Below, piece after piece: positions 24,222 through 32,309 of a stretch of DNA of 64,000 nt (position 1 is the first letter of the stretch; every line of letters begins with the position of its first letter). Both the position numbers and the translations under genes were made by a program. This DNA comes from Paenibacillus sp. Soil787. Lineage in GTDB: Bacteria; Bacillota; Bacilli; Paenibacillales; NBRC-103111. The stretch spans positions 514,555-578,554 of the forward strand of contig NZ_LMSP01000012.1 of NCBI RefSeq assembly GCF_001429545.1, in the 5' to 3' direction. The notes beneath the pieces are model-generated. The model was not told where the DNA came from. It made no database searches and saw only the letters and a program-made list of their open reading frames with translations.

Positions 24222-24431
24222 ATGGCTAGAAACAACACTTTAGTCGTACAACAAGCAAAAGCAGCATTGGATCAACTGAAGTATGAAGTCGCTCAAGAAA
24301 TTGGTGTCCCTCTCTCCCCTACTGGTTACAACGGTAATTTGGCAACACGTGATGCTGGTGCCATTGGTGGCAACATCACGAAGCGATTAGTGCAAATAGC
24401 TGAGCAACAACTCTCCAGCTTCAAACGCTAA
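24222..24431 (+). CDS. Alpha/beta-type small acid-soluble spore protein
   Basis: 69 aa. SASP signatures: 'AKAALDQLKYEVAQEIGV' containing the germination-protease cleavage region, 'GYNGNLATRDAGAIGG' and 'ITKRLVQIAEQQL'. Such proteins coat DNA in the forespore and protect it from UV and heat. AAGGAG lies 10-11 nt before the ATG. A forespore (sigma-G) promoter is expected; GAATAA-N18-TAATACT upstream is only a weak match. This gene is the best evidence for an endospore-forming host. Confidence 0.95.
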   Translation: MARNNTLVVQQAKAALDQLKYEVAQEIGVPLSPTGYNGNLATRDAGAIGGNITKRLVQIAEQQLSSFKR

Positions 24432-24455
24432 TCCTTTGATGTAGGAGCAAGCAAA

Positions 24456-24510
24456 AAAAGACTGATTCACTCGATCCTCCTTAGAGTGAAAATCAGTCTT
24501 TCTTTTTTTC
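24456..24510 (+). terminator. Terminator after the SASP gene
   Basis: AAAGACTGATT..CACTC pairs with GAGTG..AATCAGTCTTT, then a run of T. Confidence 0.85.
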
Positions 24511-24627
24511 CTTCGAAATGATCATATATTCCTTCAATTTCCTCACCAGTTTCCACGGAAGTGTTCTATTCTGAAATTAGTTCTAGTATGATTACATTGT
24601 CCATTATCCGATAAAGGAGTGTTAACC

Positions 24628-24918
24628 TTGACTGAACAATATGAAATATTCCGTGATCCCTACCGCATGCTCATTCTTTTGGCCACATTAGTTAGTGAAC
24701 AAAAAGGCGAAAAAACTCTCCAATTTGACAATGTACCGTTTTTCGAGAATGATACGTTTCTCATCCAGAACGAAAAGTTTGTTTACAAAAAAATCCCCAT
24801 AGAAATAACCTGGTTTCAATTCTTAGGAAGAGACATTACCTGCAATAAAGACTATACCCGTGAAGAATACAACAAAATGTTCGTTGATTGCCTCGCTTCA
24901 CTATACAACATCACATAA
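24628..24918 (+). CDS. Hypothetical protein (96 aa)
   Basis: 96 aa, soluble, no recognised motif ('EIFRDPYRMLILLATLVSEQ' at the N-terminus, 'EYNKMFVDCLASLYNIT' at the end). AAAGGAG (24613-24619) is followed after eight bases by TTG at 24628, a better start than the GTG at 24619. Terminator GAGGCTG-N7-CAGCCTC-TTTTT follows at 24929-24956. Confidence 0.6.
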   Translation: MTEQYEIFRDPYRMLILLATLVSEQKGEKTLQFDNVPFFENDTFLIQNEKFVYKKIPIEITWFQFLGRDITCNKDYTREEYNKMFVDCLASLYNIT

Positions 24919-25027
24919 TACATACGCGGAGGCTGTAGAGTGCAGCCTCTTTTTGTTTGTAAATAAATCATAAAAAAACGCCATCTATCGGAATCATCCG
25001 ATTAGAATAGCGCTTCACATAGAACCA

Positions 25028-25222
25028 TTATTTCTTCTTCACTTCTTCTACAAATACATCACTTGCGTCACGGTTACTCCCAAGTTCAAGGATCGTATAT
25101 TTCTTCTCACCAATCATGATGACATCTTCGACTTCTGGAAGCGGATCCCCTAAATATACAGTGCCTAAATATACATTACTGCTCTTCAAACGTAAATTCC
25201 ATCGATGCTGTTGTTTCGTCAT
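25028..25222 (-). CDS. Small hypothetical protein (64 aa)
   Basis: GGGAGGAACAAGG precedes the ATG at 25222. The 64-residue product ('WNLRLKSSNVYLGTVYLGDP', 'VIMIGEKKYTILELGS') looks like a compact beta-rich domain. No family identified. An imperfect hairpin at 24974-25014 with a T-run on the minus strand probably terminates it. Confidence 0.6.
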   Translation of the reverse strand: MTKQQHRWNLRLKSSNVYLGTVYLGDPLPEVEDVIMIGEKKYTILELGSNRDASDVFVEEVKKK

Positions 25223-25354
25223 TTCCTTGTTCCTCCCAAGATCTACTGTCATCAAGTTACCATAAATCAAGCCAAGATGAAAGCCCTACTATCAAACAAG
25301 CTCATAAGTATGGTATAGTAGTGTCAAGATTGTCCGGAAAGGTTGGCCGCTATT

Positions 25355-25519
25355 ATGGCAGAACAAGGCGTCTCAAAGGAAGAACTTTCTATCCTGCTCT
25401 CCAACAATGACGAGATATTCCACGGTTCACTGGCGAACATCTCCTATATACCCAGGTCCAAAAAGAAACGAACGACGAATCCTTTTTTCAAAAAGCTGTT
25501 TCTTTATTGGCGAAAATAA
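25355..25519 (+). CDS. Small basic hypothetical protein (54 aa)
   Basis: 54 codons from ATG 25355 to TAA 25517: starts 'MAEQGVSKEELSILLSNN', ends with a basic aromatic tail 'NPFFKKLFLYWRK'. GGAAAGG lies 12 nt upstream. Divergent from the gene at 25222. No family recognised; the moderate ribosome binding site leaves some doubt. Confidence 0.45.
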   Translation: MAEQGVSKEELSILLSNNDEIFHGSLANISYIPRSKKKRTTNPFFKKLFLYWRK

Positions 25520-25535
25520 GTACGATAACCATGTG

Positions 25536-25564
25536 TTGACAATCACTTAAATCCTTGGTATATT
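25536..25564 (+). promoter_or_regulatory. Consensus promoter of tRNA-Val
   Basis: -35 TTGACA (25536-25541), 17-bp spacer, -10 TATATT (25559-25564), 19 bp before the tRNA 5' end. Confidence 0.85.
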
Positions 25565-25583
25565 ACTAATTGTCTTCAAAAAC

Positions 25584-25656
25584 GACTTGTTAGCTCAGCT
25601 GGGAGAGCACTATCTTGACAGGGTAGGGGTCAGTGGTTCGAGCCCACTACAGGTCA
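25584..25656 (+). tRNA. tRNA-Val (GAC anticodon)
   Basis: Cloverleaf seen directly: acceptor GACTTGT/ACAGGTC, D-arm GCTC...GAGC, anticodon stem CTATC/GGTAG with loop TTGACAG (anticodon GAC), T-arm AGTGG-TTCGAGC-CCACT, discriminator A. CCA is not encoded. A GAAAGTCCTTAC...GTAAGGG-T5 terminator follows directly (25663-25690). Confidence 0.93.
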
Positions 25657-25662
25657 TCAACC

Positions 25663-25690
25663 GAAAGTCCTTACTATGTAAGGGCTTTTT
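25663..25690 (+). terminator. tRNA-Val terminator, near-duplicate at 26791
   Basis: GAAAGTCCTTAC-TAT-GTAAGGGCTTTTT. An almost identical sequence lies at 26791-26818, exactly where an integrase remnant breaks off; the pair may be the scar of an att duplication. From 25691 to 25966 I see no gene. Confidence 0.75.
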
Positions 25691-25966
25691 AATTTTTCGG
25701 GGGAGTATTACATCACTCTTAAAACTGAATTTATTCCCCCTTGGTCACGTACTGGTCACCAGCGACGCCTAATGAGCAATCTCGTTGCAGTAATCATAAG
25801 TTAACTTGAATATGAGGATTACATTAAATTAAAACGAACGGGCAGGATAGTTATAATCACTTTACGAATATTTAAAATGTGGGGTAATTTGCGATGTACG
25901 TAAACAAGACGTTATGAGAAATTGCTGCAAATCTAATATTATACTTTTGTCTATCACGGAGGCTAA

Positions 25967-26428
25967 ATGAATACTACAATTATTGAACCCGAATTTTCAA
26001 TTAAACCTAAAATTGAAGGATGGCTAGTTGTATATTTACTTCAAATAATAATAAGCATTTTGTTTTATTTATTAATAGTGATAGGGATTCTGCATTGGTG
26101 GGATGCTGGAGGTATAATACATAATGATGTTAGTGGTTATAAGTTTTTGTTGTTACTACCCGGACTTATAACGGCATGTATTAAATTACCAATTTCTCTT
26201 CTCGTTTTATTTTTAATAATCAAAAAGAAACAGATAATACCGAGATTTGTTTTTATGCTTGAAGGAATTTGTATCTTTACGAGAGTTATTGAAATAGTAA
26301 ATATCACAATGCAACTTGATAGTACAATTACTCAAATCCTACAAACGATTTTATATATACTTATCAGCTTTACTTGGATATTATATTTTAAAAAATCAAT
26401 AAGGGTCAAAAATACATTCTTGAAGTAA
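25967..26428 (+). CDS. DUF2569-like membrane protein (AT-rich)
   Basis: 153 aa with four hydrophobic segments. 'IEGWLVVYLLQIIISILFYL' at the start and 'WILYFKKSIRVKNTFLK' at the end match the DUF2569 pattern. ACGGAGG lies 5 nt before the ATG. Base composition is markedly more AT-rich than its neighbours, and the gene sits between tRNA-Val and an integrase remnant, so it is probably acquired cargo. Function unknown. Confidence 0.65.
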   Translation: MNTTIIEPEFSIKPKIEGWLVVYLLQIIISILFYLLIVIGILHWWDAGGIIHNDVSGYKFLLLLPGLITACIKLPISLLVLFLIIKKKQIIPRFVFMLEGICIFTRVIEIVNITMQLDSTITQILQTILYILISFTWILYFKKSIRVKNTFLK

Positions 26429-26587
26429 TGTAAATTATTATCTGGGTAATTCATAGAAGGCAGCAACATCTCATAACATCGTATTCACGCTTCGGGCTAG
26501 CGCCCTCGGTACAGGATACCTGGTGTAGCAAGAATAACTTGGAATTATGTATTGTAGCATGAGAGTATAATCCAAGCACAAAAGGAC

Positions 26588-26620
26588 TAAAACCGCGGCT
26601 ACACGTAGCTGCGGTTTTTC
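26588..26620. terminator. Bidirectional terminator
   Basis: AAAACCGCGGCTAC pairs with GTAGCTGCGGTTTTT. Between 26430 and 26590 I see only short inverted repeats (CGGGCTAGCGCCC) and no gene. Confidence 0.8.
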
Positions 26621-26623
26621 CCT

Positions 26624-26790
26624 TTAAGAATTAAATAGCATTTCACCAAACTTCGTCGCTGATTCTAATTGCATACTAGGGAGCAAATGACTGTATGTAT
26701 CCAATGTAAGTCTTATATCTACATGCCCTAATCTTTCTGCAACAATTTTTGGGTTAACTCCTTGCATGAGTAAAAGTGTTGTCATACTAA
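26624..26790 (-). pseudogene. C-terminal remnant of a tyrosine recombinase (phage-type integrase)
   Basis: The minus strand encodes 'TTLLLMQGVNPKIVAERLGH', 'LTLDTYSHLLPSMQLESAT' and ends 'KFGEMLFNS'. This is the C-terminal catalytic end of a phage/ICE integrase, including the conserved Gly-His (LGH) and the nucleophile Tyr (DTYSH). Everything N-terminal is missing, and the break coincides with the duplicated tRNA terminator at 26791. An integrase next to a tRNA gene is the normal arrangement of an integrated element; here it is a relic. Confidence 0.82.
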
Positions 26791-26818
26791 GAAAGTCCTT
26801 ACATCGTAAGGGATTTTT
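26791..26818. repeat. Second copy of the tRNA-Val 3' terminator sequence
   Basis: GAAAGTCCTTAC-ATC-GTAAGGGATTTTTT differs from 25663-25690 mainly in the loop. It marks the outer edge of the relic element. Confidence 0.65.
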
Positions 26819-26923
26819 TGTTTATTTCAAATATTATATGTGCTACTAAATAACCCTTGAGTTGGAAATAGGGTTATTTTTTCCTTTGAGCGATCAGAAT
26901 ATGAGGAAAGAAGGAAGATTTAA

Positions 26924-27517
26924 TTGGGCTTTTTAACAAGCTGGTTAGAACATTATGGCTACTGGGTTCTCTTCTTTGCCCTTTTGCTTGAGATGCTTGC
27001 GATACCTTTTTCCGGGGAAGTCTCGATGAGCTATGCAGGACTGCTGATTTTTCAAGGAAAGTTAAATTGGTTCCTTTGTATATTAACAGCAGGTGCCGGT
27101 GTATCAACCGGTGAGTGAGCGTTTTATTTCCCTTGGGAAAGCATTAGGTCCGAAATGGGAGGAGAGGCTCTGGATGAAGGGTTGCGAGCATTGTTTCATC
27201 GCATCGGTCCATCTTCTTTAAGCTATCCATTCCCCTCTACATTTCCAAGTGAGCAGACATTAATTTCATTAACCGTCTGTGGCTTTGCTGCCTATTTACT
27301 AGTTCGGCATTAAGTAAAATTGAAGGTTCGCATCGCAGCAACATTGCTAGTGATCCTTCTATGTTTGCTAGTTGGTGTCAGTCGCATTTTCTTTGATGTT
27401 CAATACCCAAGTGATGTCATCGCTGGTTATGCTTTTGGAGGTGCTTGGATAAGCTTAAATGTGATCTTATTGGAGACCCTTCGTATGCTCCGTAAAAATG
27501 GATTTATCGCATCGTAG
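26924..27517 (+). pseudogene. DedA-PAP2 fusion pseudogene (internal deletion, frameshifts)
   Basis: Frame 1 begins with a DedA N-terminus ('WLEHYGYWVLFFALLLEMLA', 'SYAGLLIFQGKLNWF') and stops after 64 codons at a TGA. Other frames continue with a linker ('FISLGKALGPKWEERLWMK') and a PAP2 domain: 'YPFPSTFPSEQTLISLTVCG' and 'GVSRIFFDVQYPSDVIAGYA'. The DedA core is missing and several frameshifts or stops break the frame. Intact DedA-PAP2 (LssY-like) proteins are common in Paenibacillus. AAGGAAG precedes the TTG. Confidence 0.8.
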
Positions 27518-27592
27518 TGATTTTGTATGACAGCATTGATTTTGATGGCTTCATTTCGTACAATAACTCACAATTCAATTAGAGGTGACAAA

Positions 27593-27973
27593 ATGAGCGA
27601 TTTCTCTGATGATAGTACGCTAGTTGAGGCTATTACTGGAAAGTGGCATAGAATAGAGAAAGGAATTCGTAAAGGAACCTTTCTAATCGAATTTTCCAAT
27701 ACCTTGCTACTGAATATTCACGTAACCAATAACAATATTGATGTTCTTATGAAAGATAATAAAGACATTTTCAGACACATGGGTGACTTATCATTCGAAG
27801 GACTGGATACGGAGGATCATAAATTTATGTTCCATAGCCTAGGAATCGACCATGTGCATTTCAACAATCGTGATATTCGTGTAAATAACCCAAAAAGTGA
27901 AATATCTACAGTGTTTGTTAGTCTAAGTCATGATAAGAAAATAGAGACCATTAACAAATTAGCGGGACAATAG
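27593..27973 (+). CDS. Hypothetical soluble protein (126 aa)
   Basis: AGAGGTGACAAA precedes the ATG at 27593. 126 residues with an alternating beta pattern ('GTFLIEFSNTLLLNIHVTNN', 'HKFMFHSLGIDHVHFNNRDI'), perhaps a PH-like barrel, but no family is recognised. AT-rich, like the neighbouring relic region. The stop lies inside a CGGGA...TCCCG-T6 terminator (27962-27987); another hairpin AAAGCGCG...CGCGCTTT follows at about 28005-28022. Confidence 0.6.
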   Translation: MSDFSDDSTLVEAITGKWHRIEKGIRKGTFLIEFSNTLLLNIHVTNNNIDVLMKDNKDIFRHMGDLSFEGLDTEDHKFMFHSLGIDHVHFNNRDIRVNNPKSEISTVFVSLSHDKKIETINKLAGQ

Positions 27974-28025
27974 TTCCCGTTTTTTCTTTTCTGAAGAACA
28001 AAAAGCGCGAAAAACGCGCTTTCAG

Positions 28026-28130
28026 CTAGAGCTCCGTGAGACGAAGCTCGTCGACAGTGTCTGAGAGGTCGGAAATCGGCTTCTCAGCTTCTGCATGCAT
28101 CTGCCAAAACCCAGAAAAGTGATCTAGGAT
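28026..28130 (-). pseudogene. Possible C-terminal gene remnant
   Basis: The minus-strand frame 'LDHFSGFWQMHAEAEKPISD' continues to 'DTVDELRLTEL' and a stop at 28026, then a GCGCG hairpin. It reads like a genuine protein C-terminus followed by a terminator, but no start or upstream part is present. Family unknown; could be chance. Confidence 0.3.
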
Positions 28131-28165
28131 CAGTATCTTGCATAATTTCCTGTACAATAAAAAAA

Positions 28166-28193
28166 AAGCCACTCCACGATTGGAGTGACTTTA
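28166..28193 (-). terminator. Terminator of the nhaC operon
   Basis: On the minus strand AGTCACTCCA-ATCG-TGGAGTGGCT is followed by a long run of T. Confidence 0.8.
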
Positions 28194-28201
28194 AACGTAC
28201 C

Positions 28202-28714
28202 TCACGACTGCTCCTCACTCACTACAACGGAATCTCGAATCTGTTCAAAAGAAACAGGCGTATAATCCCAATGCTCCACACTCACATTAAAGTAATGGCG
28301 TCCCTCATATTTCTGGCTATGAATGTGTCCGTGTACATTGAGGTAGGGCATCTGCTTGTTCATATACATCGGCTCATGGGATAAGAAAAAGAAATTCTTA
28401 TAAATAATCGGGTACTCACTTACTTCGTCAAAGCCAACTTCAAGCCACCATGTTCTCGACCTTCCCCGATCGTGATTGCCTAAGATGAGGATTTTATAAC
28501 CATTTAGCTCTGAAACAATGGCTTTGGTTCGCTCTTTATTCAAGAAGGAGAAATCCCCTAGATGAAATACTTTGTCTTCTTGGCTGACAATAGCGTTCCA
28601 TTTGGCAATCATGGTCGCATTCATTTCGTCTGCATCAGCAAAGGGCCGAGCTTCGAAATCAATAATGGATGAATGACCAAAATGATGGTCCGAAATAAAA
28701 TAGGTATTAGCCAT
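28202..28714 (-). CDS. Calcineurin-like metallophosphoesterase
   Basis: 170 aa. All motifs of the small phosphoesterase family are present: 'SDHHFGH' (~residues 8-14), 'HLGDFSF', 'LGNHDRGR', 'SHEPMYM' and 'HGHIHSQ'. It should bind two metals and hydrolyse a phosphodiester or phosphomonoester; the substrate is unknown. Its start overlaps the 3' end of the nhaC-like gene by 8 bp, so it is the last gene of a three-gene operon. Confidence 0.88.
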   Translation of the reverse strand: MANTYFISDHHFGHSSIIDFEARPFADADEMNATMIAKWNAIVSQEDKVFHLGDFSFLNKERTKAIVSELNGYKILILGNHDRGRSRTWWLEVGFDEVSEYPIIYKNFFFLSHEPMYMNKQMPYLNVHGHIHSQKYEGRHYFNVSVEHWDYTPVSFEQIRDSVVVSEEQS

Positions 28715-30068
28715 CGTATCCCACTCCTCTACTACTTCTTAAACTTCCACGGTCCTTCCAGCATAAAGACCACAGCAATGTACATACAGGCAAAGCCCAA
28801 AGAAACGGCGCATAGCCGACATACGCTAGCACGGGTACACCTACTATGGTTCCACAGACGATGGCAAGCATGTTCCACGGAATCATAGCAGCTAGAATGA
28901 GGCTTGAATCAGCTACTACTCTGGCAAGTTGACTGCGAGGAAACCGCTCTTCCCAAAAAGGCAGCAAATTCCGCCCCGTCATCATAATTGGCAATGTTTG
29001 ATTACACGAAACAAGGCCAAGCCCTAACCCAAAAAGTGAGGTTCGTACAGTCGCTGAAAGAAGTGAAGCAGACGTCTCCCCTAGCAGCTTTTGCATATAA
29101 ATCTCTAGGATACGATACTTTTCTAAAATGCCACTAAATGCACCTGCGAGTGCGATAAGAGCAATCAGCTCGATCATGTTAGAAAGCCCTTTGGTTTGCA
29201 GCGAGTTAAATAAGCTGGAATGGTAGCCGTACCACATATCGTGCAACCATTCATGCCAAGTCATTTGTTGCCAGCTCATGCCAATTAGGATGGCACAAGC
29301 AATCGACAAGAGGAAGCCATTTCTTGTTTTGAACCTTAGAAGGATTGAAATCAATAAAACAAGTACTGGCAGCAACAGCCACAAGCTGATCTTAAATCCC
29401 GAAGCAAACTGCTGATTATGTAAGATGATGTTACTCTGATGCCATTCTCCTCTATAATCGCATACTAAGAAAAACCCCAGCGCGACACCTAGCGCACCTA
29501 TTGTTGTGGGTAGTAAAGCTTTAAAAAGGACCTGCATGGAAACGCCTGTTGAAGAAGCCACAAGTCTGTTTGCACTGGAAAATGGCGAAGTCCGATCGCC
29601 AACGAAAGCACCCGACACGAGAGCACCTGCAACCATAGGAAGCGGGATTTGCAGCAGAAACCCCAGACCAATTAAGGGGATACCCACAGAACTCAGCGTT
29701 CCCGTAGATGTGCCCAGCACCATAGAGATGCAAACGGAAAGTACAAATGAAAATGTTAGAAAAAAACTAGGATTAACGATACTAAGACCCAAATCAATCA
29801 TGTATGGTATCGTACCGCTCATTGTCCATGTAGGGATAACCACGCCAACGAGAGCAAGAATCCAAATGACCTCTTTGGTGTGTTGGATACCTTCCCACAT
29901 GCTCTTCAAGAGGCCCCGAAAGGTTGTTCCCGCTCGCCAAATGAGGACAGCCAAGGTCAAAAGCCCCAATGAAAATCCAATCACTAAAGGAATATGCAGA
30001 AAATAAGCGGCAGCAAGCCCTATAATTGTTATCGTGATTACTGCACTAAGTTGTCTAATCGTTAACAT
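28707..30068 (-). CDS. nhaC: NhaC-family Na+/H+ antiporter
   Basis: 453 aa, about 11-12 membrane segments. NhaC signatures: 'LGTSTGTLSSVGIPLIGLGF' (~residues 118-137) and 'GALVSGAFVGDRTSPFSSAN' (~145-165), 'SCNQTLPIMMTGR' near the C-terminus. Exchanges Na+ (or a malate/lactate type counter-substrate in MleN relatives) for protons. It starts 3 bp after the upstream alpha/beta hydrolase gene and overlaps the phosphoesterase gene by 8 bp. Confidence 0.87.
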   Translation of the reverse strand: MLTIRQLSAVITITIIGLAAAYFLHIPLVIGFSLGLLTLAVLIWRAGTTFRGLLKSMWEGIQHTKEVIWILALVGVVIPTWTMSGTIPYMIDLGLSIVNPSFFLTFSFVLSVCISMVLGTSTGTLSSVGIPLIGLGFLLQIPLPMVAGALVSGAFVGDRTSPFSSANRLVASSTGVSMQVLFKALLPTTIGALGVALGFFLVCDYRGEWHQSNIILHNQQFASGFKISLWLLLPVLVLLISILLRFKTRNGFLLSIACAILIGMSWQQMTWHEWLHDMWYGYHSSLFNSLQTKGLSNMIELIALIALAGAFSGILEKYRILEIYMQKLLGETSASLLSATVRTSLFGLGLGLVSCNQTLPIMMTGRNLLPFWEERFPRSQLARVVADSSLILAAMIPWNMLAIVCGTIVGVPVLAYVGYAPFLWALPVCTLLWSLCWKDRGSLRSSRGVGYDG

Positions 30069-30071
30069 CGT

Positions 30072-30905
30072 TTAGGCTAACATCCCTTGTATCGTTCGTT
30101 TGGTCTCAAGAATTGCTTCCTTCAGCGGCTTCGTTTCCCCTTGATATGGATGAACAGAACCAAAGGTATGGTTGCCCTCAGGGATTCTAATCCATGCAAT
30201 GGCGGCATTTTGCTCAACAAGCCTCTGTGAACCTCGGATTCCTCTTTCTCCATCTTCCGTTCCCTGAATAAGGGTGATTGGGAATTTAGCACCACTAATC
30301 CTACCTACAATATCGAAGCGCTCACGATTATGCTCCATATCTTCTAGGATTTCGAGGTCCTGCGGCATGTTTTGCTTCGTGCGCCCGTTCATCGTATACG
30401 TTCGCCCCGTTGCCCGCATCTCATCTTTATTTTCCTCCGAAAATAAATCGACATTCGCGATCCCGTTCCAGCTAATCACACCGATGATATGTTCAGGATG
30501 ATCTAGCGCATAGATCAAACTCACAGCCGCACCCCTGCTATGACCTAAGAGAAGTATGGGTTTCTGGGGGGGTAAGCCTTCCCGGTTACGAATATCGTTC
30601 ACAACAGCATGCAAATCTTCTAGATCTTTGGAATAGGTTTCTCGAGCAAACTTTTCAAGCTCCGTAAATGCAAGCAAGTCAGCGCCCACGCCATTGTGAG
30701 AAAAATTGATCGCAATCACATCAACCTCTTCGGCTAACGCCTGAGCTACATGCGGAAACATCCCCCAATCTTTGAAACCTTTGAACCCATGACAAATAAT
30801 TAATGTCCCTCTTGCCGGCTGTGATGACGTTTCATAAAAATCCCCTCTCACAACACGATCTGTCTCTATACATAATTCAAACGGTTTACCCGCGCTTGGT
30901 TTCAT
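30072..30905 (-). CDS. Alpha/beta hydrolase (acyl-esterase/DLH-like)
   Basis: 277 aa, cytoplasmic. 'ICHGFKGFKDWGMFPHVAQA' supplies the oxyanion region, 'LLGHSRGAAVSLIYA' the nucleophile Ser elbow (GHSRG), 'IQGTEDGERGI' the acid and 'EGNHTFG' the His. The substrate is unknown. AAGGAAGG supports the ATG at 30905 rather than the TTG at 30926. First gene of the hydrolase-nhaC-phosphoesterase operon. Confidence 0.84.
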   Translation of the reverse strand: MKPSAGKPFELCIETDRVVRGDFYETSSQPARGTLIICHGFKGFKDWGMFPHVAQALAEEVDVIAINFSHNGVGADLLAFTELEKFARETYSKDLEDLHAVVNDIRNREGLPPQKPILLLGHSRGAAVSLIYALDHPEHIIGVISWNGIANVDLFSEENKDEMRATGRTYTMNGRTKQNMPQDLEILEDMEHNRERFDIVGRISGAKFPITLIQGTEDGERGIRGSQRLVEQNAAIAWIRIPEGNHTFGSVHPYQGETKPLKEAILETKRTIQGMLA

Positions 30906-31072
30906 TCGTATGACCTTCCTTTCCAATTCGTGTTCTAAATGCTGAATACTTCTGTTATTTTATCACAAATTTAAATAGATCCGCATACGCAGGATGGCTG
31001 TTCATAAATTTAAGACATTTTGTAAAAACTTGATTATGTGCTTATCAAACTGAATTAGGAGGAGGCTAACCC

Positions 31073-32209
31073 ATGCATCCACACCGAGCAAACAGTTTGC
31101 TCCGAAAGCTGTTATGCACGCTGTTGTTTACAAACCTACTAACAGCTGCAATAGGTATCCACACGCATGCTCAAGTCGATACACCACAGCTTGAAGAAAC
31201 CGCGAGTTCTGGGAACTTCCAGCTGGTCGTTAAAGTTTCACCACATGCCGCTTATCAAACGGAAGCTATATTTGTAGATAAAAAATTACAACGAGAGCTA
31301 GAAGATGGAGGTACAGGTTCGCCATTCGTCGCTCCTCTTCCCCCAGATACCACGCTTTCCTTTGACAAAAAAGGTGTGCAACAACGATATGGTGTCACCC
31401 CGAATGGAGAAGTGGTAGACCTCGCGGCAAGACTCACGTTAAACATATCAAGTACTGCCCAAGAAACGCTGCGTGCTCAAGTTCAAATGGTTAGAGCCAG
31501 ACATTATGGCGAAATCCTTTCTTGGGAGGAGGCGAGTGAAGTCCTCCCCAAATACAGTAAATTCACCATCGTAGACGTGGAGAGCGGTCTCAGCTTTGAG
31601 GGGCAGCGCCGCGCGGGCTCCCAACATGCGGATGTACAGCCGCTGACCAAATCCGACTCCGCGACGCTCAAAACCATCTACGGCGGCGCCTGGAGCTGGG
31701 ACCGCAAGGCGGTCCTCGTGAAGCTGAACGGCCGCACGCTGGCCGGGTCCATGCACGGCATGCCGCATGGAGGTGACGGTATACCGGGAAATGACTTCAA
31801 CGGTCATTTCTGCATTCACTTCCTCGGAAGCGTGACGCACGGCTCCCGCTCCGTTGACCCGGCGCACCAGGTCATGGTGCACCGAGCGGCCGGCTTGCTG
31901 ACGGAATACATCAGCAAGCTCTCGCCCTGGGCGCTGATCGACGTGTGGATCAGCGCGGCGAACCAAGGTGACCTGCAGCTGCTGCAGGTCACCACCGGGC
32001 AAGAACAGGCGGTGCATGTGCGAAGCATGCGCCGCCTGTCCAAGTTCCCGGAGCGGGACGTGTCCCAGCTCCTTGAACTTGAAACCGCGGTTGACGTTTC
32101 GGCTACGCCGATGCGTGCGTCCGCGGTTGTGAACAAGCGAGTGCTCTTTCGCCTCGAAAGAGCTTCGCCGGGTGAGCGCTGGTATATCCGCAGCGCGGTC
32201 ATTCAATGA
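31073..32209 (+). CDS. Secreted protein with L,D-transpeptidase-like 'HFCIHF' motif
   Basis: 378 aa with a signal peptide cleaved near 'HTHAQ'. Residues ~225-270 contain 'SMHGMPHGGDGIPGNDFNGH' and 'HFCIHFLGSVTHGS'. The His-Cys-His spacing recalls the YkuD L,D-transpeptidase active site and a domain found in Paenibacillus stalk proteins, but I cannot prove enzyme activity. From ~31580 to the stop the DNA is clearly more GC-rich than the 5' half and the surroundings, so the C-terminal domain may have a different history. AGGAGGAGG precedes the ATG; a strong terminator follows. Confidence 0.7.
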   Translation: MHPHRANSLLRKLLCTLLFTNLLTAAIGIHTHAQVDTPQLEETASSGNFQLVVKVSPHAAYQTEAIFVDKKLQRELEDGGTGSPFVAPLPPDTTLSFDKKGVQQRYGVTPNGEVVDLAARLTLNISSTAQETLRAQVQMVRARHYGEILSWEEASEVLPKYSKFTIVDVESGLSFEGQRRAGSQHADVQPLTKSDSATLKTIYGGAWSWDRKAVLVKLNGRTLAGSMHGMPHGGDGIPGNDFNGHFCIHFLGSVTHGSRSVDPAHQVMVHRAAGLLTEYISKLSPWALIDVWISAANQGDLQLLQVTTGQEQAVHVRSMRRLSKFPERDVSQLLELETAVDVSATPMRASAVVNKRVLFRLERASPGERWYIRSAVIQ

Positions 32210-32212
32210 GAA

Positions 32213-32260
32213 AGCCCGGCATCTCAGAGCTAGTCGAGAGATGCCGGGCTTATATTTTTT
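32213..32260 (+). terminator. Terminator after the secreted protein
   Basis: AAGCCCGGCATCTC pairs with GAGATGCCGGGCTT, followed by ATATTTTTT. Confidence 0.9.
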
Positions 32261-32309
32261 ATTTCACAGTAATTTTACCCTTCATGAAATTCGGTTTACT
32301 TTTGGGCGA

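Noticed and set aside
25587..25772. 61-codon frame overlapping tRNA-Val
   Set aside because: It reads through the tRNA cloverleaf and its terminator; a frequent false gene call.
31448..32206. Long antisense frames opposite the secreted HFCIHF protein
   Set aside because: They are shadows of the GC-rich coding strand; no ribosome binding site and no recognisable domain, while the plus-strand gene has a signal peptide, a ribosome binding site and a terminator.
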